DNA from: an uncultured Amylibacter sp.
GTDB lineage: Bacteria; Pseudomonadota; Alphaproteobacteria; Rhodobacterales; Rhodobacteraceae
NCBI GenBank assembly: GCA_938001995.1
Contig: CALLAV010000333.1
Coordinates: forward strand, 1 to 13,782
DNA length: 13,782 nucleotides
Direction of reading: 5' to 3'
The position numbers and the translations under genes are program-made. How positions within the stretch are numbered: the first letter of the stretch is position 1; every line of letters begins with the position of its first letter. Positions 7,266 through 13,782 of the stretch are shown here, piece by piece. The notes under the pieces were generated by a model. The model did no database searches. It saw only the letters and a program-made list of their open reading frames with translations, and was not told the DNA's origin.

Positions 7266-8427
7266 CAAAGCTCCTCGGTGCTGGATCAACAACGACGACT
7301 TGGCCTTCGCGGAATGTGGCGACTGCCAGCGCGCGTTGGTTTGTGCCATCTGCTCGGAAACGGAATACACCGTTTGCGCCGCTGAAGCCAGCGCTTCGGG
7401 TCAGGGCTTTGCGTGTGAGTGCGTCGCGTGATCCTGTCTGCAACAAAGTGCCAACTGCTCGCATCCCGTCATAGGCTTTACCCGCAAGAAGGTGTGGGCT
7501 TTTACCATAGGCTGCGGAATAGCGTTTTTGAAAGGACGCCGTTGCACTTGTATCGTTGAGTGCGAACAAGGCACCCTGAACACCTGCGCTTGAACGGACT
7601 TGATCAGAAGTTTTGTCCCAACGTGTCAGGCCAATAAACTGTGTGGTGGCAGAGCTGATGCCCGCTTCTGGCAACAATTGCGCGAACACCGGCAACGCAC
7701 CCGCAGCGTCAGCGTCCATCACCAGTGCGGTTGCGCCTGTTTGTTGGATCAGGCCTTTGGTAGCGGAAATCGCAGCCACTGCGCTCTCGTTTGTCAATTC
7801 GTATTTCGCAACACCGACATAGGCCGCACCATTGCGTTTCGCTGCGGATTCAACTGCGTTCGCGGCAACGGTTCCTGCCGCATCTGCACGCACCAAAGCG
7901 GCGATGGATTTTTTACCCTGTGCCGCCGCATAGCCCACAACACGATCAGCCGTATTTGCGAACGTATCGCCAAGGATAAAGACGTTGCCGCCCGCAATGT
8001 CCGGATTGTTGGAAAAGCTGAGCACGTTGATGCTGTTGCCTACAACAGCCGTGCCCGCGGCATTGGCCGCTTGAGCAAACAACGGTCCAACAAGGATTTT
8101 TGCACCCTCATTTGCCGCACGTTGTGCAGCAGCGGCTGCTTGGTTCGCATCGCCTCCCGTTGGATAGATACGCATGTCAATCTTCGCATCACCCATATCC
8201 GCCATAGCCAATTTGGCCGCGTTAATCAGGCTGTTTGCCAGCAATTCCGTTTGCGCATTGCCCGATCCCGAAGGAACCATAAGCCCAACCAGAACGGGTT
8301 TACTCGCGTCGATTTTTGGACCCTGCGAGGCCGTGTTCGTCTCAATACACCCGGCAAGCGCAAGGCCAAGCCCAAGTGTGCCGATCGCCTTCAGCCCAAA
8401 GTTTTTAATGCGGTGCAATGCAGCCAT
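7249..8427 (-). CDS. LpoA-like lipoprotein (penicillin-binding protein activator / periplasmic binding fold)
   Basis: This 392-residue protein begins with a lipoprotein signal: basic start, hydrophobic stretch and the lipobox LALAGC with the lipidated Cys at residue 27. It is therefore expected to be membrane-anchored and face the periplasm. The rest (about 40-385) looks like a type I periplasmic-binding-protein fold, as in the C-terminal domain of E. coli LpoA, an activator of PBP1A. The N-terminal repeat domain of E. coli LpoA (total about 680 residues) is absent, so PBP activation is only a guess. A relative of amino-acid-binding proteins remains possible, although no ABC transporter genes adjoin it. 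It is divergent from rsmI and near yraN, echoing the E. coli rsmI-lpoA-yraN cluster and supporting the family call. The ATG at 8427 has AGGGGATGG just upstream. Confidence 0.82.
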   Translation of the reverse strand: MAALHRIKNFGLKAIGTLGLGLALAGCIETNTASQGPKIDASKPVLVGLMVPSGSGNAQTELLANSLINAAKLAMADMGDAKIDMRIYPTGGDANQAAAAAQRAANEGAKILVGPLFAQAANAAGTAVVGNSINVLSFSNNPDIAGGNVFILGDTFANTADRVVGYAAAQGKKSIAALVRADAAGTVAANAVESAAKRNGAAYVGVAKYELTNESAVAAISATKGLIQQTGATALVMDADAAGALPVFAQLLPEAGISSATTQFIGLTRWDKTSDQVRSSAGVQGALFALNDTSATASFQKRYSAAYGKSPHLLAGKAYDGMRAVGTLLQTGSRDALTRKALTRSAGFSGANGVFRFRADGTNQRALAVATFREGQVVVVDPAPRSFGGTGF

Positions 8428-8536
8428 GTTCCATCCCCTTGAATTGGCTGGCCTGTGATGGCCGTTTCATGCAAAAAGCTATGTGCTGCCTACGCGGAAA
8501 TCAACGGTGTGGGAACAAAGAAATGGAATTAGGCTG

Positions 8537-9391
8537 ATGGGCGCTGGAAAAATAGCGGCAGGATTGCACATCGTTGCAACGCCAATTGGGGCTGCACGCG
8601 ATATCACACTGCGCAGTTTGGATATCCTAGCGGGCGCAGATATGTTGGCTGCCGAAGACACCCGCAACACGCGGCGGTTGATGGACATTCACGGCATTAA
8701 ACTCGGGGATCGCCGCTTGGTCGCGTACCACGATCACAACGGCGCGAAGGTGCGCCCGCACATTATTGAAGCGTTACAAGGTGGTGCGTCCGTTGCCTAT
8801 GTCTCGGATGCTGGCACACCTATGGTGGCGGACCCTGGGTTTGACTTGTCCCGTGCGGTTATTGCCGAAGGGTTGCCCGTTTTTGCAGCCCCTGGCGCAT
8901 CGGCAGTTTTGGCAGCACTTTGCGTGTCCGGTCAGCCGACGGATCGGTTTTTCTTTGCAGGCTTCGCACCAAACAAATCGAGCGCACGAAAACGGTTCCT
9001 GATGGAGTTCGAAGCTGTGCCGTCGACACTGGTTTTCTACGAATCGCCCAAACGGATTCTGGCCAGCCTGCGCGATATGATCGCGGTTTACGGCGCAGAA
9101 CGTGCGGTCTCCGTGTGTCGCGAGCTGACCAAGAAATTCGAAGAAGTGCTGCGCGGTTCCTTGCAAGAGGTTCTGGAACAAGTCGAGGCGAAAGAAAGCA
9201 TCAAGGGGGAGATTGTCGTTGTCCTTGGTCCACCTGTCGAAAAAGAAGTCAGTGAAGAAGACATCGACGCTGCTTTGGTGGCTGCGCTGAAAAAAATGCG
9301 CGTTAAAGATGCGGCAGGTGATGTGGCTGCGAAATTTAATCTTCCACGCAAAGAGGTTTATGCACGGGCGTTGGATTTAGATAAATCTTAA
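8537..9391 (+). CDS. rsmI: 16S rRNA (cytidine(1402)-2'-O)-methyltransferase RsmI
   Basis: RsmI uses S-adenosylmethionine to methylate the 2'-OH of C1402 in 16S rRNA, tuning the ribosomal P site. The 284-residue form chosen here has the tetrapyrrole-methylase-like fold. Motifs are VATPIG at 13-18, AEDTR at 39-43, the SDAGTP loop at 90-95, then PGASAVLAAL and a C-terminal KGEIVVVLGPP segment. The ATG at 8537 was chosen because it leaves the short N-terminus typical of the family. The frame is open to a GTG at 8483, which would add 18 residues but has no clear ribosome site; 8537 itself has only a weak one (TTAGG). The gene is divergent from the lpoA-like lipoprotein and is followed closely by yraN, probably in the same transcript. 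Confidence 0.94.
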   Translation: MGAGKIAAGLHIVATPIGAARDITLRSLDILAGADMLAAEDTRNTRRLMDIHGIKLGDRRLVAYHDHNGAKVRPHIIEALQGGASVAYVSDAGTPMVADPGFDLSRAVIAEGLPVFAAPGASAVLAALCVSGQPTDRFFFAGFAPNKSSARKRFLMEFEAVPSTLVFYESPKRILASLRDMIAVYGAERAVSVCRELTKKFEEVLRGSLQEVLEQVEAKESIKGEIVVVLGPPVEKEVSEEDIDAALVAALKKMRVKDAAGDVAAKFNLPRKEVYARALDLDKS

Positions 9392-9414
9392 GGCTTTTGA
9401 TCCAATCTGTGCCC

Positions 9415-9783
9415 ATGGATCGGTCAACACGCGGAAAACTCTCCTATCTCAAGGGTCAGGCAGCCGAAGATCAAATCGCGGCGGCCTATGAACGCAATGG
9501 CTTTGACATTGTCGAACGGCGATGGAAAACCAAAGATGGTGAAATCGATTTGGTTGCAAAGCACGGCTCTAAATTTTACTTCATTGAAGTAAAATCCAGT
9601 TCCACTTTTGACAAAGCCGTTGAACAAATTACGCCGTGCCAACAACAACGAATCCACGATGCTGCGCTGTCTTATCTGGCGGATAAGGTAGGTACTCTTG
9701 ATACTGATTGTCGATTTGACGCGGCTTTAGTGGACGGTGCAGGCAACATCAAAATCTTGCCAGGCGCTTTGCTTGCAGCCTAA
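9415..9783 (+). CDS. YraN family protein (UPF0102, endonuclease-like)
   Basis: This small 122-residue protein has the restriction-endonuclease-like fold of the YraN/UPF0102 family. The PD-(D/E)xK-type core is visible: E18 in GQAAED, GEIDLV at 42-47 (E43, D45) and the strand IEVKSS at 57-62 (E58, K60), followed by an alpha-helical region ending in YLAD. Its cellular role is not established; the fold suggests nucleic-acid processing. It begins 23 bp after rsmI, as in many proteobacteria, so co-transcription is likely. The ATG at 9415 was chosen. In-frame GTG at 9409 and TTG at 9397 are alternatives; the TTAAGG near 9388-9393 is too close to 9397 and too far from 9415 to decide. Confidence 0.9.
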   Translation: MDRSTRGKLSYLKGQAAEDQIAAAYERNGFDIVERRWKTKDGEIDLVAKHGSKFYFIEVKSSSTFDKAVEQITPCQQQRIHDAALSYLADKVGTLDTDCRFDAALVDGAGNIKILPGALLAA

Positions 9784-9868
9784 ATCCCGTTTTAGATCAC
9801 AGTTTCTTTTCAGTCAGGTTATTGAAACCCCGTCTGCGTTCCGTCATGTATTTGGTAACTTGAAATTC

Positions 9869-9890
9869 CGGTGGTCGAGCACCGCCTTTT
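9869..9890 (+). other. Weak hairpin followed by T4 in the yraN-gshB gap
   Basis: In the 124-bp gap 9784-9907, CGGTG and CACCG pair around a 6-nt loop (GTCGAG) and are followed by CC and four T residues. The 5-bp stem is short, so it could be at most a weak terminator of the rsmI-yraN transcript or a structured gshB leader. I see no convincing promoter in the rest of the gap. Confidence 0.25.
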
Positions 9891-9907
9891 GAAAAGAGAC
9901 ACCAAAC

Positions 9908-10849
9908 ATGACTTTGAAAGTTGCCTTTCAGATGGACCCGATCGAGGCTGTCGATATCAACGCCGACAGCAGTTTCCGCATTGCCGAAGAGGCCCAAGCG
10001 CGGGGGCATGAGTTGTTCTACTACACGCCTGACAAACTAGCGTTTGAAGAGGGGCGCGTGACGGCGCGCGGGCACCGCATGGTGTTGCGCCGTGAGGTTG
10101 GAAATCATGTGACGTTGCAATCCGAAGAAAAGATTGATTTGGCGGATTGGGACGTGGTTTGGCTGCGCCAAGATCCACCGTTTGATATGGGGTATATCAC
10201 GACGACCCACATTCTGGACATGATCCACCCTGACACTTTGGTGGTGAACGATCCGATGTGGGTGCGGAATTATCCTGAAAAGCTGTTGGTGTTGCAGTTC
10301 CCCGATCTGACACCGCCAACGACGATTGCGCGTGATATTGATACCCTTAAGGCGTTCAAGGCAAAACACGAGGACATCATCCTGAAGCCACTTTATGGTA
10401 ACGGCGGCGCAGGTGTGTTTCGTTTGGAACCAGGGGACCGTAACCTCAATTCCTTGCACGAACTGTTTTCAGGCATCAATCGAGAGCCGCTGATCGCGCA
10501 GAAATTCCTGCCAGACGTGGCTGCAGGTGACAAACGTGTGATCCTTGTCGATGGCGAACCTGTTGGTGCAATCAACCGTGTGCCAGCCAAGGGCGAAACG
10601 CGCTCCAACATGCATGTTGGGGGGCGGCCTGAAAAGGTCGGCCTGTCCGAACGGGATCTTGAAATCTGCGCGGCCATTGGTCCTTTGTTGCGTGAAAAGG
10701 GGCAGATTTTTGTTGGGATTGACGTGATCGGCGGCAATCTAACCGAGATCAACGTGACGTCTCCAACTGGTATCCAAGAGCTGGAGCGGTTTGACGGGAT
10801 CAATGTGGCCGAAAAAATTTGGCAAGCGATTGAAAAACGGGTGGGCTAA
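9908..10849 (+). CDS. gshB: Glutathione synthase
   Basis: GshB joins gamma-glutamylcysteine and glycine with ATP in the second step of glutathione synthesis in the cytoplasm. The 313 residues match the family (316 in E. coli). The N-terminal prokaryotic glutathione synthetase domain starts with [13 protein letters not shown]. The ATP-grasp part shows [16 protein letters not shown] at about 158-173 and the Mg-binding set D272, E280 and N282 (in GIDVIGG and [10 protein letters not shown]), one position off E. coli D273, E281 and N283. The ATG at 9908 is preceded by an AAAGAG purine run. The stop overlaps the next gene's ATG by one base (TAATG), indicating an operon with the hydrolase. A glutathione S-transferase lies 2.4 kb away on the other strand. 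Confidence 0.96.
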   Translation: MTLKVAFQMDPIEAVDINADSSFRIAEEAQARGHELFYYTPDKLAFEEGRVTARGHRMVLRREVGNHVTLQSEEKIDLADWDVVWLRQDPPFDMGYITTTHILDMIHPDTLVVNDPMWVRNYPEKLLVLQFPDLTPPTTIARDIDTLKAFKAKHEDIILKPLYGNGGAGVFRLEPGDRNLNSLHELFSGINREPLIAQKFLPDVAAGDKRVILVDGEPVGAINRVPAKGETRSNMHVGGRPEKVGLSERDLEICAAIGPLLREKGQIFVGIDVIGGNLTEINVTSPTGIQELERFDGINVAEKIWQAIEKRVG

Positions 10850-11748
10850 TGAACTCAATCCGACTGCGACTTTATAGTGCGTTCACACGGGCGGTGATCA
10901 AGCCGTGGCTGCGACGCGCAACCGAGCCTGCCAAGGTTCGTGCGTCCTTTGAAAAGCACGCAGGTCGGATGCATTTGCACCCTCCTTTTGCCACATATCG
11001 CAAGGGTCAGATAAGCGACGTTCCTGTTCTTTGGGTATCGCGCAAGGCGGTCTCCTGTGATGATGTTTTACTTTACATGCACGGTGGCGGGTTCGTTGCT
11101 GGGAGTCCCGACACACACAAACATATGGTGGCTGACCTTGTAGGGCACTTAGGATGCGAAGCCGTCATGCCACGGTATCGCCTTGCGCCAGAACATCCAT
11201 TCCCTGCAGCATTCGAGGATTGTCTGGCGGTTTACCAAGGCCTTTTGGCGCGTGGATTGCGGGCCGATCAGATCATTCTGGGCGGTGACAGTGCGGGCGG
11301 TGCGTTGACTTTGGCGCTGATTGGGCATTTGTCCGATGCGGGTATGGACATGCCCCAAAGCGCCTTTGCATTGAGCCCTGTCGTGGATATGTCGGCGCAG
11401 TTTGACAGCATGACCGAAAACGCCAGAAGTGAGGTTTTGTTGATTGCAGAGCGGTTCGGGGAAATCGGCGCGATGTATGCCTCTGATGCAGATTTAGCCA
11501 ATCCCAAGGCGTCTCCGTTTTATGCGGATTTTGAACGGTGCCCGCCAGTGTTGCTGCACTGTTGTGACGGGGAAGTGTTGCGTGATGATACGCTGGAAAT
11601 GCAGCGTAAGCTGGTTGGTTTGGGCCATGATGTGCTGGTGCGCAGCTTTCCGAATGCCTTTCACGTGTTCCACATAATGCGCGGCCATTTTCCTGAAGCG
11701 CACGCCGCACTCGATGATGTGGTTGCGTTTATCAAGGCGCACCGCTGA
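10849..11748 (+). CDS. Alpha/beta hydrolase, hormone-sensitive-lipase-like (family IV) esterase
   Basis: This 299-residue protein is probably a cytoplasmic carboxylesterase; its natural substrate is unknown. The family IV oxyanion motif HGGG is at 78-81, followed by GFVAGSP. The nucleophile elbow GGDSAGG places the catalytic Ser at 148. The expected His is H272 in FHVFHIMRG. The acid position, normally Asp in a D-x-L-x-D context, reads GEVLRDD (241-247), so Glu242 may serve instead; some family IV members use Glu. There is no signal peptide. The start codon shares one base with the gshB stop, so it is translated from the gshB transcript. Its 3' end overlaps the convergent comM gene by 17 nt. 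Confidence 0.9.
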   Translation: MNSIRLRLYSAFTRAVIKPWLRRATEPAKVRASFEKHAGRMHLHPPFATYRKGQISDVPVLWVSRKAVSCDDVLLYMHGGGFVAGSPDTHKHMVADLVGHLGCEAVMPRYRLAPEHPFPAAFEDCLAVYQGLLARGLRADQIILGGDSAGGALTLALIGHLSDAGMDMPQSAFALSPVVDMSAQFDSMTENARSEVLLIAERFGEIGAMYASDADLANPKASPFYADFERCPPVLLHCCDGEVLRDDTLEMQRKLVGLGHDVLVRSFPNAFHVFHIMRGHFPEAHAALDDVVAFIKAHR

Positions 11749-13243
11749 CAAGACGATAGCTGATTGCCTCGGCCACATGGGGCTTTTGTACGGACTCCGA
11801 TCCTGCCAAATCCGCGATGGTGCGCGAGACCCGCAAAATTCGGTGATAGCCGCGGGCCGAAAGCTTGAATTTATCCGCAGCCTTGTTCAGCAGATCTGAT
11901 CCTTCGCTGTCAGGCGTTGCAATCTCTTCAAGTTGCGCCCCTTCGGCATCTGCGTTTTGGCGCAGGCCTTTGTGATCTGCGAAGCGATCCCTTTGAATTT
12001 GTCGGGCTGTCGCCACACGTTTCGCAATGGTTTCAGACGTTTCGCCATCATCGGGCAGGGTCAGATCGGTCATAGAGACAGGGGGCACTTCGACACGTAT
12101 GTCAAAGCGATCCATCAGCGGGCCAGAAATTTTACCAAGGTAATCCTGCCCGCAAATTGGCACACGTGCGCAAGCCCGTTCGGCATCGGCAAGATATCCA
12201 CAACGGCACGGGTTGGCGGCTGAAATAAGCATGAAACGGCAAGGATAGGTAACGTGATTGTTCGCACGCGCCACCATGACGGAGCCTGTTTCCAGAGGTT
12301 GGCGCAGGGTTTCAAGGACTTGGCGCGTAAACTCGGGCAGCTCATCGAGAAACAGGACGCCATTGTGCGCGAGGGAAATTTCTCCCGGTTTCGCACCACG
12401 CCCACCGCCGACAAGCGCTGCCATTGATGCCGTGTGGTGTGGGTCGCGAAACGGCCGCGTTTTTGAAATGCCGCCCGAAGACAGCAATCCTGCCAGCGAG
12501 TGTATCATAGAGGTTTCTAAGGCCTCTTCAGCTTCCAACGCGGGAAGCAGACCCGGAATGCGGGCCGCCATCATGGATTTGCCTGATCCAGGCGAGCCGA
12601 CAAAAAACAAATGGTGACGGCCCGCAGCGGCGATTTCCAAAGCCCGTTTCGCCCGTTCTTGCCCCTTCACATCACTCATGCATTTGGTGTTTTGCTCCAG
12701 CTTCACTTCACCCGGCTGTGCAGGGGGCAGCGTATTGCGCCCGCGAAAGTGGTTCATACATTCCAGCAGTGAAGAAGGGGCAATGACTTGAACTGCGCCA
12801 ACCCACGCGGCCTCGGCCCCGCAATCGGCAGGACAGACGAGGTTGCAATCCGCCTCGGCAGCGGCAAGTGCGGCAGGCAGGGTTCCGATGACGGCAATGA
12901 GTTTCCCATCTAGCGACAATTCCCCAAGGGCCACTTGACGGGCGACTTCGTCTTGCGGGATCACGTCCATCGCAGCCATCAAGGCAAGGGCGATGGGCAG
13001 GTCGAAATGCGATCCTTCTTTAGTGATATCGGCTGGAGACAAGTTGATTGTGATGCGTTTGGACGGCAGTGCAAGGTTCATGGACGACATTGCAGAGCGC
13101 ACACGTTCTTTTGCCTCTGAAACAGCTTTGTCGGGCAAGCCAACGATGTTGAACGCAGGCATTCCCGGTGAAAGAGAGCACTGGACTTCGACCAAGCGGG
13201 CTTCGACCCCGTGAAAAGCAACCGTATAGGCGCGTGCGACCAT
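11732..13243 (-). CDS. comM: YifB/ComM family Mg-chelatase-like AAA+ ATPase
   Basis: ComM is a cytoplasmic ATPase that, in Vibrio and relatives, acts as a helicase promoting branch migration during recombination of incoming DNA. The 503-residue protein is full length. An N-terminal Lon-protease-like ChlI domain (about 20-140) includes ITINLSPADITKEGSHFDLP. The AAA+ core has Walker A GSPGSGKS at 216-223 and Walker B VLFLDE at 296-301. A Cys-rich segment typical of YifB (NPCRCGY at 344-350, then C358 and C364) and a C-terminal Mg-chelatase helical domain follow. The ATG at 13243 gives the usual family N-terminus; the ribosome site is weak (GGTTGGA). A CtrA-like site lies 18-32 bp upstream. The gene sits 49 bp after the GST gene on the same strand, so it could also be read from that transcript. 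Confidence 0.94.
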   Translation of the reverse strand: MVARAYTVAFHGVEARLVEVQCSLSPGMPAFNIVGLPDKAVSEAKERVRSAMSSMNLALPSKRITINLSPADITKEGSHFDLPIALALMAAMDVIPQDEVARQVALGELSLDGKLIAVIGTLPAALAAAEADCNLVCPADCGAEAAWVGAVQVIAPSSLLECMNHFRGRNTLPPAQPGEVKLEQNTKCMSDVKGQERAKRALEIAAAGRHHLFFVGSPGSGKSMMAARIPGLLPALEAEEALETSMIHSLAGLLSSGGISKTRPFRDPHHTASMAALVGGGRGAKPGEISLAHNGVLFLDELPEFTRQVLETLRQPLETGSVMVARANNHVTYPCRFMLISAANPCRCGYLADAERACARVPICGQDYLGKISGPLMDRFDIRVEVPPVSMTDLTLPDDGETSETIAKRVATARQIQRDRFADHKGLRQNADAEGAQLEEIATPDSEGSDLLNKAADKFKLSARGYHRILRVSRTIADLAGSESVQKPHVAEAISYRLVSGAP

Positions 13244-13260
13244 TGTATGTCCAACCCACG

Positions 13261-13275
13261 TTAAGAATGGTTAAC
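13261..13275 (-). promoter_or_regulatory. CtrA-like site upstream of comM
   Basis: On the minus strand the sequence GTTAACCATTCTTAA contains the extended CtrA half-site TTAACCAT plus a second TTAA. The spacing is 6 bp rather than the consensus 7. It lies 18-32 bp upstream of the comM ATG, in the 49-bp gap after the GST gene. At that distance a promoter using it would give a very short leader. Binding is inferred. Confidence 0.4.
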
Positions 13276-13292
13276 GCTACGGTTGGGATGGT

Positions 13293-13782
13293 TTATTTTT
13301 GGTAAACGGTCATGAATTTTCCCCATGCTTCTGGGTCCGCGACTGTTTTATCACGGCAGAATGGGTTGCAGAAACCAAAGGTGCGGCCGTCTAATTCAAG
13401 AAAGTGGGTTGGTGATTTCCCCGAATATGGACACTGCGCGTTTTCGGAAGGCCCTGCTTCTACGGCTTTGGCGTTCAGTGGCTTTGACCCTGTCCAAGCG
13501 GCCGTTGATAAATCTAGATCATACCCCGATTGCACGTGGTTCTGCGCAAAAGCCATAGCGCGCCAGCGGCGGAAGTTGGGTTCGTTGAGGTGGGCCGCAA
13601 CGTAGTCCGAGACAACTCGGGATTGGGGCAAATTGTAGGTCGCGAGCCGTGTGGCAGCGGGAGCGTAGAACACGTCAGCGATGGAATATTTGCCAAACAG
13701 CCAAGGGCCATTCGCGCCGTGGGTTTCACGGCAAAGCTCCCAGAGTTCAGTCAGTCGTGTCACGTCGGCCAACACAGCATTG
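13293..13782 (-). CDS. Glutathione S-transferase family protein with C-terminal TRASH-like cysteine motif (partial, N-terminus beyond right edge)
   Basis: The frame stays open to the right edge, so the first part (the thioredoxin-like glutathione-binding domain of a GST) is missing; 163 codons are visible. The visible start is a GST C-terminal helical domain, with FGKYSIADVFYAPAATRL as the typical helix-6 N-capping/Asp region. After a linker of about 20 residues comes a short tail with CPYSGK, FGFCN and FCRDK. Its cysteines are spaced C-x20-C-x3-C, the pattern of TRASH metal-binding treble-clef domains. The likely role is glutathione conjugation or thiol chemistry, perhaps linked to metal or redox state; the substrate is unknown. 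An apparent GTG start at 13775 is only where the frame nears the edge and is not a real start. comM begins 49 bp downstream. Confidence 0.85.
   Translation of the reverse strand, partial: NAVLADVTRLTELWELCRETHGANGPWLFGKYSIADVFYAPAATRLATYNLPQSRVVSDYVAAHLNEPNFRRWRAMAFAQNHVQSGYDLDLSTAAWTGSKPLNAKAVEAGPSENAQCPYSGKSPTHFLELDGRTFGFCNPFCRDKTVADPEAWGKFMTVYQK

Noticed and set aside
7266..7370. Extension of glnD upstream to 7370
   Set aside because: The extra 35 residues would overlap the LpoA-like gene by over 120 bases. The GTG at 7265 has a well-placed AGGAG.
7600..8442. Plus-strand open frame of 280 codons opposite the LpoA-like gene
   Set aside because: It is antisense to a gene with a clear lipoprotein signal and a binding-protein-like sequence. 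Its own translation is unlike any family and Cys/Arg-rich.
8443..8462. GGCC-N6-GGCC inverted repeat between the lpoA-like gene and rsmI
   Set aside because: A 4-bp stem is too short to support an operator or terminator call in GC-moderate DNA.
9784..9806. CTAAA/TTTAG inverted repeat just after yraN
   Set aside because: The stem is AT-rich and only 5 bp long, with no T run; it is not a credible terminator.
13312..13605. Plus-strand open frame opposite the GST gene
   Set aside because: It is antisense to the GST C-terminal domain and has no motif.

Overview
The window is chromosomal DNA from an alphaproteobacterium, most probably a marine Rhodobacteraceae (Roseobacter-group) species. Four things point there: the protein sequences, the moderate-GC codon use, the alphaproteobacterial-style regulatory sites (TTAA-N7-TTAA CtrA-like sites, GANTC sites), and gene neighbourhoods I know from this group (glnD-murJ next to trpS; rsmI-yraN-gshB next to comM/yifB). 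The window is densely packed with conserved single-copy housekeeping genes. I see no tRNA, rRNA, insertion sequence, CRISPR array or prophage. No gene-free stretch exceeds 300 bases; the longest gaps are 138 bp (phoX-trpS), 124 bp (yraN-gshB) and 109 bp (lpoA-like to rsmI).

Layout. Bases 1-914 (minus) hold the N-terminal part of a Tat-exported PhoX alkaline phosphatase, which runs off the left edge. Its upstream region has an exact two-repeat Pho box and a full CtrA-like site. Next come trpS (minus) and a divergent rhomboid-fold protein that has lost its catalytic residues (plus). A tightly packed minus-strand group, transcribed right to left, follows: an LpoA-like lipoprotein, then glnD, then murJ. 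lpoA and glnD overlap by 17 nt and glnD and murJ by 4 nt (ATGA). A terminator-like hairpin lies inside the first 30 codons of glnD.

From about 8537 a plus-strand group runs rsmI - yraN - gshB - alpha/beta hydrolase. The last two share one base (TAATG). The hydrolase converges on comM/yifB (minus), overlapping it by 17 nt. comM lies downstream of a glutathione S-transferase cut by the right edge, whose C-terminus carries a C-x20-C-x3-C cysteine motif of the TRASH type.

Functionally the window mixes phosphate scavenging (PhoX), nitrogen signalling (GlnD), peptidoglycan precursor export (MurJ) with a possible cell-wall regulator (LpoA-like), translation (TrpS, RsmI), glutathione biology (GshB, GST) and DNA processing (YraN, ComM). 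I do not see a complete new multi-gene system. The points worth following are regulatory or domain-level: Pho box plus CtrA site at phoX, the CtrA-like site at comM, the hairpin buried in glnD, the GST-TRASH fusion and the dead rhomboid.
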